The notes beneath the pieces were generated by a model. The model was not told the origin of the DNA and did no database searches. It saw only the letters and a list, made by a program, of their open reading frames with translations. Position numbers and translations under genes: made by a program. Source: Thereva unica (Eukaryota > Arthropoda > Insecta > Diptera > Therevidae). Taken from it: 64,000 nt of DNA. This document shows positions 61,697 through 64,000 of this stretch, in pieces (position 1 is the stretch's first letter; every line of letters starts with the position of its first letter). The stretch is taken from the NCBI GenBank assembly GCA_949987705.1, contig OX465283.1:96521813-96585812 (forward strand). Reading direction: 5' to 3'.

Positions 61697-62483
61697 TGAA
61701 ATTATAAATAGGAGATTAGTTTTGGTCGACCGTTTTGTTTGAATTTATCTGTAGCCGGTAATTCCGGCTTGAACTAATTTATTATTGTATGTGCATTGTC
61801 CGTTTGCCATCCGTCTAAATTGAGCGTTTTACTCCGTAAAACACCATTAGGCGTACGTAGGCAGGACTGGCTTAGCATTGTTCTCCAAACTTAAATTAAA
61901 ATATGAGATAGACAAATTGTAGCCCCTAGCCTATACTTTCAGAAACCGTTTTGGAAATTTCAATGGGGCCACTCTGCTAATATTGGCGCAATGTGCAAGA
62001 TTAGGGTCTATTTTGTTTATACTGCAATTATGCAGAAACTATACATGCGACAAATTTCATCTTTTGGCAGTTTAAAGTATATGTACCAGGGTATTATGTC
62101 CCAAAAAATCATACCCTAATATTGCAAAGTAATAGAGGTATGAGTTTTTGAAAAAAATTGCCTTTTAAGGGGGTTTCTAGCTTTTCTCGGCGAAAAATTT
62201 TCCGATCGAGGTCTAAAAAACCCCATTTTGTAGGGTTTTCAATTCTCTACAAATATCCTGTTGAGAGCAACGTGGTTAATCCAGTAGTTTTTATTGTATA
62301 CGCCAAAAACGGAAAAAGTACCCATTTTTGTTGCTAATTATTGTTTAAACAATTCCACATCAGTAAATTTTTGCTGGTTTTTTGGTTTTAGTAATCTATG
62401 AGATACCCCTGAAGTAGTAGTGCAAGCAGTTTGCTGTACAATTTTATAACAAAATCTGCCATTTTTTCGCTCTAATGACTGGC
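61697..62483. other. Non-coding DNA between env and pol, probable insertion
   Basis: In an intact element RNase H and integrase should stand here. Instead there is AT-rich DNA with no domain. Pol stops exactly at 62484 where text starting with TAGGCCAGTCATTAGAGCG (reverse strand) begins, so an insertion with or without a deletion is likely; the other end of it was not found with confidence (CCCCTAGCCTATAC near 61931 is a weak candidate). Confidence 0.5.
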
Positions 62484-64000
62484 CTAGTAGACGAAGCATT
62501 CGAGGCCTTGTAGACCCGTAAGCACATAATTCATTAGTCGCTGAAACGTAGCCGGGGCACCTTTTAACCCGAACGGCATACGTTTGAACTCATAATGACC
62601 ATAGTTCGTGCTAAAGGCCGTCTTGGGGCGATCCTGTGGTTCCACTAGTACCTGGTGGTAACCACTGGCCAAGTCGAGGGTAGAGAAGTATCTCGAGTGA
62701 CCGAGCTGGTCCAGGATGTCCTCGATCCTTGGTAAGGGATATGCATCGCCTATAGTCTTTTCATTAATTTTGCGGAAATCCACAACTACTCGCCATTTTT
62801 TCTCACCGTCGGGGCCCGGTTTTTTCGGTACCACTAGTAGGGGTGAGTTCCACGGACTTTTACTGGGTTGGACAATATCGTTGTCCAACATTTCTTCTAT
62901 TTGGTCATTGATGACTTGTCTCTGAGTTTCCGGTAGTCTACACATTTTTTGATTAATGTATTGGTCGTAGACCATGGGGATTTCGTGTCTTAGAGCTTCC
63001 GTGTAGGTTAGCTTGTCCCCTTTTAAGTGGAATATGTCGGCATATTCGTAACAAAGATCCCGTATGGACCGCTTCTCGTCGGCCGTAAGAGGGTGGTCAA
63101 GGCTGAGTTCCTCGTCTAGCTGTTTGAAGCGCGTTTCACGCTCAAAGTCCCGATCCTCATGGTCCGGGAATATGTATCGCAGATGACGGATGGAATCGAT
63201 TTCCTTTTCATTCGTTCCCAACTTCACTTTTGCCCTTTTTCCCTGGGGTATACCTTGAGGCATTGCACCATTATTGGGTATACTTTGGAGCCTTGCGTTA
63301 GATGACGATGGGGTACTGGCGTTCCTGAGACCGTCTGGTTCAGAGCCTGTAAGATACTCACATACGTCATTAGCATTCCTTGGAGGCTTAGAGTTGTTGT
63401 TAGAGGCTAGATGAATAGTCGTGTAGTCTTTGATTGGGACGAGCGTAAGGGATAGGCTCGTCAGGACTACTGGTTGGGTGTTAACGTTGATGAGACCAAC
63501 ATACACTGTTTTTGTTCCAGTTGGCAAGAGGGAATTGGCGAGGAATACTCCTTCGCTCGGCTCGTAAGATTCACAGAGCATTTCCTCCTCTAACCTTAGG
63601 GTAATGGGGACCACCATTTGAGACCGGCTTGGTAGGCGAATGGATTTCTCCAATGCCACGTTATATTTGCCTGAATTTGTCTCATAGTCGTTGGAGTTGT
63701 TTTCCAACCTTGAACCATCTAGAGATAGGCAGCTGGTATTCCTCTCTGAGGGTACTTGGGAGACACCACCGGGGTTTATCTCAGCCACTACGAGTTGATA
63801 TTCCCTGGTTTGGGTTTGCTCCTGCTGCTCCCTAGGGTTTGACTTGGCGGATCCATTGCGTAATGGAATTGCAATTTCTACTGGGTTGATTTCCGTGCGA
63901 GGAAATCGCAGTGTTTGGTTTGGGCCTTCGACGTTACAGTTTTTGGAAAGAAAGTCGTTTCCCAACAGACCATCGTTAGGGATTTCTTGTGTATTTTGCA
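62484..64000 (-). pseudogene. pol: Errantivirus/gypsy pol: protease end and RT, cut before catalytic motif
   Basis: The frame is open from the window edge (LLGNDFL at about 63970, the end of the retroviral-type protease) to 62484, about 500 codons. After a linker come RT motifs: RHEIPMVYDQYI, WNSPLLVVPKKPGP, WRVVVDFRKINEKTI with the entry strand, FSTLDLASGYHQV with the first catalytic aspartate, and FKRMPFGLKGAPATFQRLM. It ends at ECFVY, that is, at the first residue of the Y-x-D-D box, so the two catalytic aspartates, RNase H and integrase are lost. The upstream gag is outside the window. Same strand and probably same element as env. Confidence 0.85.

Overview
This is a eukaryotic, almost certainly insect, window. 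It is AT-rich by eye. Its one clear host gene is the C-terminal 835 codons of Ddb1 (damage-specific DNA-binding protein 1, the adaptor of CUL4 ubiquitin ligases) on the + strand: eight exons between 17996 and 48124 that splice in frame to the stop codon. Nearly everything else is transposable-element (TE) DNA, much of it nested. The TE set (Tc1/mariner, hAT-type, PIF/Harbinger-type, Copia with an initiator-Met half-tRNA primer site, Ty3/gypsy, an envelope-bearing errantivirus-like element, and RTE, I and Jockey LINEs) is typical of insects; the species cannot be named from the sequence.

Layout. (1) 1-17995 lies upstream of the first Ddb1 exon in the window. The best-resolved nest is here: a minus-strand Copia (gag 13164 to 12770, then 6543 to 6317; protease; integrase 5965-5237; truncated before reverse transcriptase) was hit in gag by a Tc1 element (6546-12767, TA duplication). 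The Tc1 transposase was in turn split by a 4-5 kb foldback element with roughly 1.1 kb inverted arms, which itself carries smaller inserts. The Copia primer-binding site was hit by a hAT-type element (13262-16883, 8-bp duplication CCCATAAC), which contains a Harbinger-type element (13632-16549, TAA duplication), a further TIR element and a still smaller one. (2) 17996-19770 holds four Ddb1 exons with introns of 50-52 bp. (3) 19771-47081 is one 27.3 kb Ddb1 intron. Its backbone is a minus-strand I-type LINE (ORF1 near 39.3-31.1 kb; ORF2 endonuclease, RT and RNase H near 27.3-22.0 kb) stretched by at least eight later insertions; several insertion sites can be rejoined to an open reading frame at the target-site duplication. 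(4) 47082-48124 holds the last four exons, again with introns of 49-53 bp. (5) 48125-57940 is downstream DNA with a young 1.7 kb near-perfect palindrome (51368-53083), a 92-bp tandem array, an RTE tail and a 5'-truncated Jockey with a 603-codon open frame. (6) 58640-59680 looks like a small GC-rich spliced transcription unit for an unrecognised protein with 58-residue repeats. (7) 59700-64000 is a decayed errantivirus-like element on the minus strand, with a broken env and a pol cut off just before the RT catalytic motif.

Most notable: the very uneven intron sizes of Ddb1; an unrecognised transposase-like protein inside an intact-looking 1.7 kb TIR element with 8-bp duplications (40852-42575); a foldback element built from an inverted mini-satellite (36620-38209); and the orphan repeat protein at 58.7-59.6 kb. 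All coordinates, duplications and splice sites were read by eye; family names rest on recognised motifs and were not searched against a database.
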